Part shown: piece by piece, positions 52,309 through 61,681 of the stretch
How the letters are laid out: each line of letters opens with the position of its first letter
Position numbering within the stretch: position 1 is the stretch's first letter
Assembly (NCBI GenBank): GCA_963764345.1
Contig: CAVXSF010000030.1
Span: forward strand, 1 to 64,000
From: DASQZK01 sp963764345
GTDB taxonomy: Bacteria; Bacteroidota; Bacteroidia; Bacteroidales; GCA-2748055
Direction: 5' to 3'
Length of the DNA stretch: 64,000 nucleotides
Program-made: the position numbers and the translations under genes
Notes under the pieces: generated by a model
The model's database searches: none
What the model saw: the letters and a program-made list of their open reading frames with translations, nothing else
What the model was told of the DNA's origin: nothing

Positions 52309-53439
52309 ATGAAATTTGTTGTTTCCAGTACTGAATTACTAAGCCATCTGCAATCGATCAGCAGGGTAATAAGTTCAAAAAACACTTTACCTATTCTCGA
52401 CAATTTCTTATTCTCCCTGGACGGGGACGAGCTGGAAATTACCGCTTCTGATCTTGAGACGACGCTAATAACCATCGTTAACCTTAAGAACTCAACTGAC
52501 TCGGGGAAAATTGCCATTCCTGCACGAATCCTGAACGACACCCTTAAGGAATTTCCGGAGCAGCCGCTTACCTTTGAGATCAACACCGACAATCTGAGTG
52601 TGGTGATCCAGAGTGAGAACGGTCAGTTCACCGTGATGGGCCAGAGTGGTGATGAATTTCCGCGGATGCCTGTGATCAAAGAAGATCAGAAAGTTTCCCT
52701 GGACGTCGATCCGGAGCTTCTTCTTTCGGGGATCTCAAAAACCATATTTGCAACTGCTGATGATGAGCTCCGTCCTGTGATGAACGGAATTTTCATGGAA
52801 CTTTCACCCGAAGATATCACGTTTGTGGCTTCCGATGCTCATAAACTGGTCAGATATAAACGTACTGACGGGAAAGCCGACACTTCGGCCACCTTCATAC
52901 TTCCCAAGAAACCCGCCTCCCTCCTGAGGAATATTCTTCCAAAGCAGGAAACCCTGGTGAGGATCGAGTTTGATGATAAGAATGCCTCATTTACCCTCGC
53001 CAACTATCGTATGGTCTGCCGTCTTGTTGAAGGGAACTATCCAAGCTATAATTCTGTGATCCCAACGGATAACCCTAACAAACTGACCATTGACAGAGTC
53101 GAACTTTACAACACCCTGCGCCGTGTTTCAGTGTTCTCCAACCAGGCCAGCAACCTGGTGAAACTGCAGCTGAAAGGGAATCAGATCATGATCTCTGCCC
53201 AGGATATCGACTTCTCAATTTCTGCTTACGAAAGACTGAATTGCCAGTACGAAGGGGATGAAATGGAAATCGGATTTAAATCTACCTTCCTGATCGAGAT
53301 ACTGTCTAATATTTCCAGTACGGACGTTTTCCTCGAACTGTCCGATCCTACAAGAGCAGGGCTTATCCTGCCGGCAGAATCGGCAAACGGGAGTGAGGAA
53401 ATCCTTATGCTGCTGATGCCGATGATGATCAATGCATGA
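52309..53439 (+). CDS. dnaN: DNA polymerase III beta subunit (sliding clamp)
   Basis: 376 residues, three clamp domains. It starts MKFVVSSTELLSHLQSISRV, with TLPILDNFLFSLDGDELEIT in domain 1, GISKTIFATADDELRPVMNG in domain 2 and the C-terminal EILMLLMPMMINA that matches the conserved end. It holds the replicative polymerase on DNA. The neighbours are not dnaA or recF, so this is not the classical origin region. Confidence 0.97.
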   Translation: MKFVVSSTELLSHLQSISRVISSKNTLPILDNFLFSLDGDELEITASDLETTLITIVNLKNSTDSGKIAIPARILNDTLKEFPEQPLTFEINTDNLSVVIQSENGQFTVMGQSGDEFPRMPVIKEDQKVSLDVDPELLLSGISKTIFATADDELRPVMNGIFMELSPEDITFVASDAHKLVRYKRTDGKADTSATFILPKKPASLLRNILPKQETLVRIEFDDKNASFTLANYRMVCRLVEGNYPSYNSVIPTDNPNKLTIDRVELYNTLRRVSVFSNQASNLVKLQLKGNQIMISAQDIDFSISAYERLNCQYEGDEMEIGFKSTFLIEILSNISSTDVFLELSDPTRAGLILPAESANGSEEILMLLMPMMINA

Positions 53440-53473
53440 TCCGGCTGTGCTGGAGAAGAAAGGATAATACTCT

Positions 53474-53561
53474 GACCGCAGAACGCGTAAAATTTCCGGG
53501 ACAAACGGATCATTGCAAGGATGAGCCCGTTTGGATCCAGGCCGTTACGGGCTCTGCGGTC
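53474..53561 (+). other. Structured intergenic sequence after dnaN
   Basis: GACCGCAGA (53474-53482) pairs exactly with TCTGCGGTC (53553-53561). Inside, GAGCCCGT (53523-53530) pairs exactly with ACGGGCTC (53547-53554). A ten-base direct repeat TTTCCGGGAC flanks the unit. The two stems share two bases, so they stack or compete. It could be a dnaN 3' end structure or a small RNA; no T-run is present. Confidence 0.35.
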
Positions 53562-53582
53562 TGATCATTTCCGGGACTGTTA

Positions 53583-54371
53583 ATGCGTAAACCTTATGAT
53601 GTTATGAAATTAAATCTGAAAAATCCGCTAATTATTTTCGATCTGGAAACCACAGGGATAAATATTGCTACAGACCGGATCGTGGAATTATCGTATCTGA
53701 AAGTGGACTTGCAGGGGAATGAAAAGAGCCGGACATATCTTATCAACCCGGAAATGCCCATACCGCCGCAGTCGACGGCCATTCACGGCATCAGCGATGC
53801 CGATGTAAAAGATGCGCCTACCTTCACCGAAATGGCCAAAAACCTGGCTCATGAGTTTGAAGGCTGTGACCTGGCAGGGTATAACTCCAATAAATTTGAT
53901 ATCCCTTTGCTCGCTGAAGAATTCTTACGTGCCGATGTCGATATAGACCTTTCCAAACGCAAATTCATTGATGTACAGGTCATCTTTATGAAAATGGAGC
54001 AACGGACACTTTCTGCCGCATATCAGTTTTATTGCGACAAAATACTTGACGGGGCACATTCTGCAGAAGTCGACACCCGTGCTACCTATGAGATCCTGCA
54101 GGCGCAGCTGGACAGGTATCCGGATCTTAAAAATGAGATTTCATCTCTTTCAGATTTTTCTTCACATACCAACAATGTCGACTTTGCCGGGCGGATAATT
54201 TATAATGAGAAGCTTGTTGAAGTTTTTAACTTTGGCAAGTATAAAGGGATACCGGTGGATGAAGTTCTGCAGAAGGATCCCGGCTATTACGGATGGATGA
54301 TGAATGGAGATTTCCCTTTATACACCAAGAAAGTACTGACGGCTATTAAGCTCAGGGCTTTTCAGAAGTAG
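53583..54371 (+). CDS. 3'-5' exonuclease, DnaQ/epsilon-like
   Basis: 262 residues; an alternative start is ATG 53604 (MKLNLKN). The DEDDh exonuclease fold is complete: IIFDLETTGINIATDRIVEL (Asp, Glu), LAGYNSNKFDIPLL (Asp) and HSAEVDTRATYEI (His, Asp). The C-terminal half adds a small domain (VFNFGKYKGIPVDEVLQKDP, GYYGWMMNGDFPLYT) found in Bacteroidetes DnaQ-like proteins. It probably proofreads or trims DNA; being encoded after dnaN fits a replication role. Confidence 0.92.
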   Translation: MRKPYDVMKLNLKNPLIIFDLETTGINIATDRIVELSYLKVDLQGNEKSRTYLINPEMPIPPQSTAIHGISDADVKDAPTFTEMAKNLAHEFEGCDLAGYNSNKFDIPLLAEEFLRADVDIDLSKRKFIDVQVIFMKMEQRTLSAAYQFYCDKILDGAHSAEVDTRATYEILQAQLDRYPDLKNEISSLSDFSSHTNNVDFAGRIIYNEKLVEVFNFGKYKGIPVDEVLQKDPGYYGWMMNGDFPLYTKKVLTAIKLRAFQK

Positions 54372-54567
54372 AAGGAAAAGGTGGGGCATAGAACAGCAGG
54401 ACACACTATTTTGTTACTATAACCGGGCTGACAAAGTTCTGGTGACCGGGAAAGTGGCAGGAATAAGGTTGGGGATCCACACCCCGGAATACATAGTGTC
54501 ATTTATGGTACCGGAGTTCACAAAATCAGGGCTAAGCCCGGAGAGTGAAGAATAAAAATAAGTTGTT

Positions 54568-55179
54568 ATGAAGATCATTTGCATTGGCCGTAACTATGCC
54601 GATCACGCCAAAGAGCTCAATAATGCCGTTCCCGAAAAGCCGGTATTTTTTATGAAGCCTGGGTCATCACTGGTGATCAGGAACCGCCCTTTCTATTATC
54701 CCGATTTTTCTAATGATGTGCATCATGAGATTGAAATCGTGGTGAAGATCAACAAAGTAGGAAAGTCCATTGATGCCTCGTATGCCTCGCGTTATTATTC
54801 TGAGATTGCTCTTGGAGTGGATTTCACGGCCCGCGATCTTCAGGCTGAGTGCAAGAAAAAAGGGCTGCCCTGGGAAATAGCCAAAGCCTTCGATTATTCG
54901 GCCCCCGTCAGCAAATTTGTGCCCATGAACCGTTTTGGGGTGATCGATAATATCGACTTCAGGCTGGATATAAACGGACATACCGTTCAACAGGGAAATA
55001 CCCGGAACATGATCTTTCATGTGAATCATCTGATCGAGTACGTATCACGTTTCATGACTCTGAAAACCGGTGACCTGATGTTCACCGGCACCCCATCAGG
55101 TGTTGGTCCCGTCAAGATTGGAGACCGCCTCGAAGGGTATATCGGGGAAGTGAAATTATTGGATTTTGAGGTGAAATGA
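54568..55179 (+). CDS. Fumarylacetoacetate hydrolase family protein
   Basis: 203 residues, a single FAH C-terminal-type domain. IICIGRNYADHAKELN, FMKPGSSLV, VHHEIEIVVKINKVGKSID (metal-binding Glu-x-Glu), LGVDFTARDLQAECKKKGLP, AKAFDYSAPV and LMFTGTPSGVGPVKIGD are all present. Members hydrolyse or decarboxylate oxo-acids such as acylpyruvates or oxaloacetate; the actual substrate is not visible. It is a single gene with no obvious partners. Confidence 0.92.
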   Translation: MKIICIGRNYADHAKELNNAVPEKPVFFMKPGSSLVIRNRPFYYPDFSNDVHHEIEIVVKINKVGKSIDASYASRYYSEIALGVDFTARDLQAECKKKGLPWEIAKAFDYSAPVSKFVPMNRFGVIDNIDFRLDINGHTVQQGNTRNMIFHVNHLIEYVSRFMTLKTGDLMFTGTPSGVGPVKIGDRLEGYIGEVKLLDFEVK

Positions 55180-55216
55180 ATATGAACATATAGAAGAAAT
55201 CAATCACTTGGTATTG

Positions 55217-56051
55217 TCATAATTCTTTTTTCAATTCCCTGAAAAATTCGCTGACATATTGATCATCAACCGAACGGATGACGAGGTCACATATTTCCGG
55301 GATGCTGTTTCCGCCGGCCATCGTCTGTCTGAAAATTTCCCTGATAACACCCACTGGTCCTGTATCTGGCTCTGGAAGAGCCCTTATCGATCAAGCGTAA
55401 CTGCAGGTTGTAATTCCTGAAAAAATCTTCCGTCACATTATGCCTTGGAACGTGAATACGGATCATGCCGGGAAGAAAAGAGCATGTAGATATGAAATGT
55501 GAAAATCGTCCTGAAAGGTTGGCCATGATCTTCAGCCCGAGATCTTCCATGGGTATCCCCCGCATGATGTAGATTTCCGCATACCGGTAAATCCCTGTTC
55601 TGCCAAAAGCATCCAGATCATCGCAAACAGCGAGGGTTTTCAGGATATTCAGCCCGTTTTCGTCGAACAGGGAAGAGTGGCCGGGATAGTTTTTGTCATC
55701 ATGGTTCTCAATGGCTTCCAGGATTTTCTGCCGGTCGCGGACGGTCCTTCCTATCGACTGCAGGTACTCTTTAAAGATCTCTCCGCTGGTCTTTCCATGT
55801 TCAGGACCGTCGTCCCGTATAAGTCCTGTGTCATGGAAAAAACAGGCCAATATCAGGTCTTCGGTCTCAACAGGGCTGACAGTCTTCCCGGCATGCTGCA
55901 GTTCACGAATAAGGTCCCGGGCATACATCCAAACCCGGAGATGATGATCCTGGTCGTGCGAAGGGATTGGATAGGCTGAGAACAGATTTCCAACATATCC
56001 GTAAAGTTCATCGCGCCACTTCTTTTCCGTTTCAATGATCATATCTTCCAT
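55217..56051 (-). CDS. HD-domain phosphohydrolase (split by a +1 shift)
   Basis: About 277 residues when joined. The HD metal site is visible: HDQDHHLRVWMYARDLIREL, ACFFHDTGLIRDDGPEHGKT (His-Asp), AIENHDDKNYPGH, and TLAVCDDLDAFG. Near 55381-55383 one C too many on the plus strand breaks LIDKG from ALPEPDTGPVGVIREIFRQT, and the restored C-terminus ends VSEFFRELKKEL at 55217. The substrate (nucleotide or cyclic nucleotide) is unknown. It follows pyruvate kinase by 12 bases on the same strand. Confidence 0.82.
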
Positions 56052-56063
56052 GATAGAGAGCCA

Positions 56064-57509
56064 TCATATCAACGTCAGTTTCACTATATTCGTTTTGCCT
56101 TTTTTCAGCAGGGGAACGCTTCCCACATGAACGATGACATCACCTTTATGGATCAGGTTTTTCTGTTTGAGAAATTCGATAGAATGGTTGATGTAATCCT
56201 CAATGTTGCTGTGATCGGAAGAATAGTAAGCCCTGACACCCCAGACCAGGGACAACATCGGCAGCAGGCTTTTATTGGTGGTAAAGGCAAAAATATCGGC
56301 TGAAGGCCGGAAAGAGGATATTTTGAAAGCGGTATAGCCCGAGTGTGTGAAGGTCACGATGGCTTTCGCTCCGGTCTGCTGAGCCATAAGGCAGGCATTG
56401 TAACATATCGAATCGGGGAGGAAAGTGTGTGATGGTTTCTTTGGCGGATGATTGCGGAAAAACTGTGATTTGCTGTCTTCAGTCCAGTCGATGATTTTCT
56501 GCATGCTGTGGATTACTTCAACCGGATAGGCTCCGATGGAGGTCTCACCGCTGAGCATGAGTGTATCAGCTCCGTCGAGTACGGCATTAGCCACATCGGT
56601 AGCTTCGGCACGTGTAGGCCTGAAATTGGTGATCATACTTTCCATCATCTGGGTGGCAATGATTACCGGTTTGGAATGTTCGATACATTGTCTTACGATG
56701 GATTTCTGAATCATGGGGACCTGGTCGAAATCCACTTCCACCCCAAGGTCTCCCCGTGCTACCATAATGGCATCCGCTGCTTCAATGATATGCACGATAT
56801 CTTTTACAGCTTCGGGTTTTTCAATTTTGGCCACGATTCTTACGGTTTTTTTCTCCTGCTTAACAAGTTCCCGCAGATCTTTCACGTCTCCTGCCGACCT
56901 GACAAATGACAGGGCAAGCCAGTCGACGTTGTGGGCCAGGGCAAAGCGGGCATCATCAATATCTTTCTCTGTGAGACAGGGGAGGGAAATTTTCGTATGT
57001 GGGAAATTCACACCTTTACGGGAGGAAAGCACACCGCCATGAATAACCCTGGTTACAACCGTATCCTTTTGGTTCGTTCCTGTGACTTCAAGTTTGATTT
57101 TCCCATCGTCGATCAGAATGGCCTCTCCAATACGGACTTCATAGGGAAGCAACTCATAGTTCATATATGCTTTTACGGCATCCCCGGTACATTTGGTAGT
57201 TACCAGCCGGAACTCATTGCCGTCCTTAAGAAGGGCTTCATTGTTCTCAATTTCACCGATCCTCAGTTTGGGTCCCTGCAGATCAGCCAGTATCGCAACG
57301 AAGGTCCCCAGTTCACGGTTCAGGTCTTTAATGAGGTTAATATTCTTCAGGTGTTCTTCATGTGAGCCGTGTGAGAAGTTCAGGCGGCATACATCGATGC
57401 CTTCGAAGAACATTTTTGTTAGGGTGTCGCGGTCTGAAGATGCCGGGCCGAGTGTTGCAATAACTTTCGTATGAGATCTTTCATTTCTTAACATGATGAC
57501 TCCTTTCAA
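56064..57509 (-). CDS. pyk: Pyruvate kinase
   Basis: 481 residues. It makes pyruvate and ATP from phosphoenolpyruvate and ADP. KVIATLGPASSDRDTLTKMF, VCRLNFSHGSHEEH, LADLQGPKLRIGEI, LTEKDIDDARFALAHNVDWL, VAKIEKPEAVKDI, IMVARGDLGVEV and MLSGETSIGAYPVEVIHSMQ are the standard sites, including the catalytic Lys of AKIEKPEA. A conserved MLRNERSHTK start at residue 6 is an alternative. The ATG overlaps the stop of the upstream CMD gene by four bases. Confidence 0.96.
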   Translation of the reverse strand: MKGVIMLRNERSHTKVIATLGPASSDRDTLTKMFFEGIDVCRLNFSHGSHEEHLKNINLIKDLNRELGTFVAILADLQGPKLRIGEIENNEALLKDGNEFRLVTTKCTGDAVKAYMNYELLPYEVRIGEAILIDDGKIKLEVTGTNQKDTVVTRVIHGGVLSSRKGVNFPHTKISLPCLTEKDIDDARFALAHNVDWLALSFVRSAGDVKDLRELVKQEKKTVRIVAKIEKPEAVKDIVHIIEAADAIMVARGDLGVEVDFDQVPMIQKSIVRQCIEHSKPVIIATQMMESMITNFRPTRAEATDVANAVLDGADTLMLSGETSIGAYPVEVIHSMQKIIDWTEDSKSQFFRNHPPKKPSHTFLPDSICYNACLMAQQTGAKAIVTFTHSGYTAFKISSFRPSADIFAFTTNKSLLPMLSLVWGVRAYYSSDHSNIEDYINHSIEFLKQKNLIHKGDVIVHVGSVPLLKKGKTNIVKLTLI

Positions 57510-58063
57510 TACTTATAACCACCGGGATCCTTTTCAAGTTCAACTTCCAGGTTGAGCGCGATCCGGTTTACAAAGTTGAAGTAACTGATAATAAGAGTTG
57601 CATCGAGAATTGCACGGTCGGTAAATCCTTTCTTCTTCATCTTTTTTATTAAGGGACTGATCTTACGACTGTATGGCGATGTAGTGGAGAGAAGGGCCAG
57701 TTCACAGAGCATCTCGTCTTTTTCATCAAGCCCGGCTTCGGTGTATTTGCGGGCAAGGGACTGAAGGCGTTTCTCATCTTTCCAGAAGTGCAGCAGGGCC
57801 TGTGAATGATGTACATAACAATATTCACATTTGTTGGCTGAGGAGACAACGATCCCGATCATCTCGCGCTGTTCACGGCTTAACGGTGATTTGCTGTACA
57901 TCAGGGTCATATAAAGATCCAGATGCCGGATAATAGATCTGGGATTCAGACTTTGGATCTTATAAATCTCTGCAATTTTACCACGGCTCTCAAGAATCTG
58001 ATCATACACTTCCTTGATGTAACCGTCGGCATCTTCTGGTTGAATAATCTCAATGTTTGGCAT
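57506..58063 (-). CDS. Carboxymuconolactone decarboxylase/AhpD-like peroxidase-related protein
   Basis: 185 residues, all alpha-helical. The AhpD-type redox centre is present as CEYCYVHHSQAL (CxxC with the following His), after MSKSPLSREQREMIGIVVSS-type residues. It resembles uncharacterised peroxidase-related enzymes. It could act as a thiol-peroxide reductase, but the reaction is not established. Its stop overlaps the pyruvate-kinase start, so the two are co-translated. Confidence 0.85.
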   Translation of the reverse strand: MPNIEIIQPEDADGYIKEVYDQILESRGKIAEIYKIQSLNPRSIIRHLDLYMTLMYSKSPLSREQREMIGIVVSSANKCEYCYVHHSQALLHFWKDEKRLQSLARKYTEAGLDEKDEMLCELALLSTTSPYSRKISPLIKKMKKKGFTDRAILDATLIISYFNFVNRIALNLEVELEKDPGGYKY

Positions 58064-58094
58064 GGCAAGCTTTCGTTTTTATTGGTTTTGATAG

Positions 58095-58688
58095 TCATTT
58101 TCCGCCAAAATCCATAACGCAGTTATAGGTAAAGGTCCTGTGTGGTTGAATGGAGACTCCGAGTGAGTTAAAATCTGCATTCAGCATGTTTTTCCGGTGA
58201 CCGAGGTCCTGGATCCCTTCGTCTACCAGTAATCCGAGCACAATGTTTTCTGCCTGGTTAAACCCGTAAGCACAATTTTCCCCCACCCTGTTGTACTTTC
58301 CCATAACCGGTTTGAATCTTTTCTTAAAACCCTGGTGCCCGGTGGTTCCTTTTTTCCCCGATTTGACGGCATGTCTCAAAGCGATATCATACAAATCCTT
58401 CCGGGGGACGAGCAGGGGGAGCCCGGATATATTTTTGAGTTCTCTTTCCAGTGAACGGGTATACCCTGAGGCCTTTTCATGTTTCATCCAGTCCGCCAGG
58501 ATGGTTTTAACAAATAAAGGTCCGTCAAGCCTGGCCAGATTGGTTAACAGGATGACCTGTTTCTCTTCATCTGTCATGTATGTGACTTTATCAGCTGTAT
58601 TTGCCCGGGCAAGGGTGGCATTATCCCATCCTTCCAAAGGCAGGTTTTGCTGTGCCTGCATCAGCACGGGTATGAAGCAGAAAATCAT
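58095..58688 (-). CDS. CAP (SCP/PR1) domain secreted protein
   Basis: 197 residues from ATG 58688. A short hydrophobic leader (MIFCFIPVLMQAQQ) precedes the CAP domain: LLTNLARLDGPLFVKTILAD, ALRHAVKSGKKGTTGHQGFK, NRVGENCAYGF, GLLVDEGIQDLGHRKNMLNA and YNCVMDFGG. CAP domains bind lipids or act extracellularly, with unknown role in bacteria. The upstream MMNRWLTV in another frame would make a longer signal peptide if one C were removed near 58690, so the start may be affected by another one-base error. Confidence 0.85.
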   Translation of the reverse strand: MIFCFIPVLMQAQQNLPLEGWDNATLARANTADKVTYMTDEEKQVILLTNLARLDGPLFVKTILADWMKHEKASGYTRSLERELKNISGLPLLVPRKDLYDIALRHAVKSGKKGTTGHQGFKKRFKPVMGKYNRVGENCAYGFNQAENIVLGLLVDEGIQDLGHRKNMLNADFNSLGVSIQPHRTFTYNCVMDFGGK

Positions 58689-58888
58689 GGACTGTCAGCC
58701 ATCGGTTCATCATCACAGGTAATTTTTGTGTCCGGCCTGTCGGAGTACAAAAGGTACACTCGACAGAACTTAAATATAATCAAATCTCCTGCCCGGGGAA
58801 TGGAGATTTATAAATACTTATTGACAAAAGAAAATTGAAATTAAAAAGCGAATGAACTGCTATCCGCAATTGGCGGGCTATCATGCCT

Positions 58889-59353
58889 TCAGTCCGGGTT
58901 TTTTGAAATGGTTAATGCCCCGGTATTGCGGATCATATAGATTTCATAGTCTTTGAAAAAAAAGAATCCCAGGTTCTCATAGAGTTTTTTGGCAATCCGG
59001 TTGTCTTTATGGACTTCCAGTTTTACCTGGTATCCCTGTTCCCTGATGAAGAGGAGGGTGGCATTGGCCAGTTTTTTGCCGAGTCCGAGGTTTTGATACC
59101 CGGGTTTTATGCCAAAATGATGAAGATAAATTCTTCTGCCGTCGAAGGTCATCCAGCTGCTGCCGACGAGGATTGTATTTTCCGCATTGGTCATGACCAG
59201 AAGTTTCCCCCCCATCCGGTTACATCGATCTATGGTGCCGGCATTATCTCCTCTTTCGGGACTTCCCAGACCGGTCTCATTCCAAAGTTGAATCAACTGC
59301 GGATAATCGTCGCCTTTGTAATCCCTGATGATGAAATGCTTACCCTTTTCCAT
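58889..59353 (-). CDS. GNAT family N-acetyltransferase
   Basis: 154 residues. The acetyl-CoA site is present as GIKPGYQNLGLGKKLANATL (the Q/RxxGxG/A motif variant), followed by KLEVHKDNRIAKKLYENLGF. The substrate is unknown. It starts five bases after the NfeD stop, so it shares that transcript. Confidence 0.88.
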   Translation of the reverse strand: MEKGKHFIIRDYKGDDYPQLIQLWNETGLGSPERGDNAGTIDRCNRMGGKLLVMTNAENTILVGSSWMTFDGRRIYLHHFGIKPGYQNLGLGKKLANATLLFIREQGYQVKLEVHKDNRIAKKLYENLGFFFFKDYEIYMIRNTGALTISKNPD

Positions 59354-59358
59354 ACGGT

Positions 59359-60774
59359 TTACCCAAGTTCTTCTACAACGATCTGACCGGTCTCATAACG
59401 CATAACCCTGACTTTAGTTCCTTTTGGGATAAATCCGAATTCGGCTTTTGCATCATAATAATCGCCGTCAACTTCCACTACCCCGGCTGGGCGCAAAACG
59501 GTATGAGCCACGCCCTCTTTGCCGACCAGATTACGTTGTTTAGTCTCTACACCGATGTACCCTTCTTCTTTCCTCTGAGTAGCCTGTAGGGCCAGTTTGC
59601 CAAACAATTTCGAAGTGAACAGTTTCTGGGCTGTTAAAAGAGACAGTACTATCGCCACCAGTAATGAACCGATCACAACACTAAAGGAACCGAAGACAGT
59701 GTTTAGAATTAAGGGAATATTGCCTGATTTAAAGACAAAATTATCAACCATGGCCAGGGTAAGCCCGGCGACAATCAGCACAATACCCGTGATGCCGGCT
59801 ATACCAAAACCCGGGATGGCGAAGATTTCCACGGCCAGTAAGCCGATGCCCATGATAAAAATAAGCAGCTCCCAGTTTTGAGCAAGGCCTTCAAGGTAAA
59901 GCGGGGCAAAAAACAATGCGGCGGCCAGGATGGAAGCGCCAAGAGGGAAGCCGATACCCGGGGATTGAAATTCAAAATATAATCCGCCGATGATAATCAG
60001 GATCAACAGGCCATGAATGATTGGGTTCAGGAGGAAATGAATCAGGCTGTCAACTGCCGTCGGTGTATATTCCACCAGGTCATAGTTTGTGATACCTGCT
60101 TTTTTAAGCGCGTCAGGAATGGTTTTCACAATCCCTTCACAGTAGCCGAACTTCACAGCTTCCACAGCCGTAAAGGTAATGACCTTGCCGCTGTCAGACA
60201 CCCCTGGGATATAAATGGATGGATCAACCATTCCCTCGGCGATTTTAGGATTTCTGTGCCACCGGTAGGTTGTGTCGCCGTTGCTGATAAGAGTATCTTT
60301 TCCATGGGCCTCGGCAGTGGCCCGCATGGTTGCCCGCATATATGACTGGTACTTGTCGGGCATGGCTGCCCCGGTTTGATTTACCACGGTAGCTGCACCG
60401 AATTTCGCACCAGGTTTCATATAAATACTGTCGCAGGCAATGGAGATGAGTGCCCCTGCTGATGCCGCGTTGTCATTAATAAATACGTATACAGGAATGG
60501 TGCTGTTCAGGATCTTAGTCCTGATGGAATCGGCTATATCCACCAATCCGCCATAGGTGTTCATGTCAATGATGATCACATCAGCCTTCATCTCAAGGGC
60601 TTCCCTGAAGGCTTTCTGTGTCAGCCTCCAGACAGGTGCCGCAATTTCTTCCTTGATGTTGAACTTGTAAACCAGAACCTTCTTTTCACCTTCATTGACG
60701 CTGGCTGAAGTAAGGAAAATCAAAAGTACGGGCAGTATAAAATTGTAGAATGACCTGAATGATCCTTTCCGCAT
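59359..60774 (-). CDS. NfeD family membrane-bound serine protease (ClpP class)
   Basis: 471 residues. A signal/anchor (FILPVLLIFLTSASV) leads to a ClpP-like domain (about 30-220) with the catalytic motif FINDNAASAGALISIACDSI (the Ser in NAASAG, nucleophile position) and GAATVV. Four transmembrane helices follow (GLLILIIIGGLYFEFQ, GIAGITGIVLIVAGLTLAM and others) and a C-terminal OB-fold NfeD domain (about 400-471: GVAHTVLRPAGVVEVDGDYY). It cleaves membrane-associated proteins, with SPFH partners elsewhere. It follows mqnA directly and precedes the GNAT gene. Confidence 0.92.
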   Translation of the reverse strand: MRKGSFRSFYNFILPVLLIFLTSASVNEGEKKVLVYKFNIKEEIAAPVWRLTQKAFREALEMKADVIIIDMNTYGGLVDIADSIRTKILNSTIPVYVFINDNAASAGALISIACDSIYMKPGAKFGAATVVNQTGAAMPDKYQSYMRATMRATAEAHGKDTLISNGDTTYRWHRNPKIAEGMVDPSIYIPGVSDSGKVITFTAVEAVKFGYCEGIVKTIPDALKKAGITNYDLVEYTPTAVDSLIHFLLNPIIHGLLILIIIGGLYFEFQSPGIGFPLGASILAAALFFAPLYLEGLAQNWELLIFIMGIGLLAVEIFAIPGFGIAGITGIVLIVAGLTLAMVDNFVFKSGNIPLILNTVFGSFSVVIGSLLVAIVLSLLTAQKLFTSKLFGKLALQATQRKEEGYIGVETKQRNLVGKEGVAHTVLRPAGVVEVDGDYYDAKAEFGFIPKGTKVRVMRYETGQIVVEELG

Positions 60775-60777
60775 TTT

Positions 60778-61544
60778 CTATTGATTGTGGATTATACGCA
60801 TTAAATTTAAGAATAAATTCATTCCCTCTTCATCGGATGGACCGAAATTGTAATTGATATTCTCGTAAAAATAACTTTTCAGATCAACATTTTTTGTGAG
60901 TTCCTGGTGAATGAGGGTGTCTGCCAGTTCATCCCTGTGATCCAGTCCATATTGCAAGGCTTCTGAAAAAATGGATTCAAAATCTGCATCGACAGGTTTG
61001 TTCGCTACCCAACAGGCAAAAACGAAAGGTTTGCCGGTGTGCCTGAACCATTCATCACCAAGGTCGAAGATATGATAACGGCCTTTCATAAAATTCAAAA
61101 GCCCGGTCACCGATTACAACGGATGCTTCCCCTTCTTTCAGTTCCATAGTCTCAAATCCTTCCTCGGTGGGCACGAATTCAGGGTATATCTGCCAGAATT
61201 TTCGGGCAAGAACCCGTACAAGGTTTACAGAGGTTCTGGACTGATAATCAAGATAAATTGTTTTGATAGTCCTTGAGCTTTACAGTACTGGCCAGGATTA
61301 CCGACCGCACCTTTCCTCTTGCTCCGATACAATAGGGTGAAACAATATCCGAATAACCGAGCTTATTCAGGATGACAACAGGTACAAGCCCAAGATCTGC
61401 GCGGTCATTCATTAATTTATTATAACATTCAGCCGGAGTGTCAAGAGATAAACGAATGAATTGTTTAACAGGATGATTTTCAAGTCCATAGATAAAGGGT
61501 GCCGAATTTGTATATTTAACTACCGAAACTCTGATATCTTTCAT
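60778..61544 (-). CDS. mqnA: Chorismate dehydratase MqnA, futalosine menaquinone pathway (split by two +1 shifts)
   Basis: About 255 residues when joined. It catalyses the first committed step of the futalosine route. MKDIRVSVVKYTNSAPFIYG opens the periplasmic-binding-protein fold, with DLGLVPVVILNKLGY. An extra base in AAAA at 61261-61264 breaks KLKDYQ from TIYLDYQSRTSVNLVRVLAR and KFWQIYPEFVPTEEGFETM. An extra base in the TTTT run (61090-61093) breaks IGDRAFEF from MKGRYHIFDLGDEWFRHTGK, PFVFACWVANKPVDADFES. All the conserved parts are there, so the gene is probably functional. With the UbiA-type gene this supports a futalosine-based quinone pathway. Confidence 0.88.
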
Positions 61545-61652
61545 TCCAAAAATTTTGGCCTAAAGTACTTATTAATGATTCAAAAGCATGATATAAAAAG
61601 AATGTTTTAGAGACAAATCCGGTGATTATTTAACATTTGGCAAAATTTCTGT

Positions 61653-61660
61653 TAAATTTG
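61653..61660 (+). promoter_or_regulatory. -7 element of purB
   Basis: TAAATTTG fits TAnnTTTG, with a predicted start near 61667, 15 bases before ATG 61682. The nearest upstream TTG (61637-61639) is rather close. Confidence 0.45.
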
Positions 61661-61681
61661 TTCGTCAAATCAGAACACTTT

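Noticed and set aside
52260..53439. Replication origin beside dnaN
   Set aside because: No dnaA, recF or gyrB neighbours and no cluster of DnaA boxes is visible.
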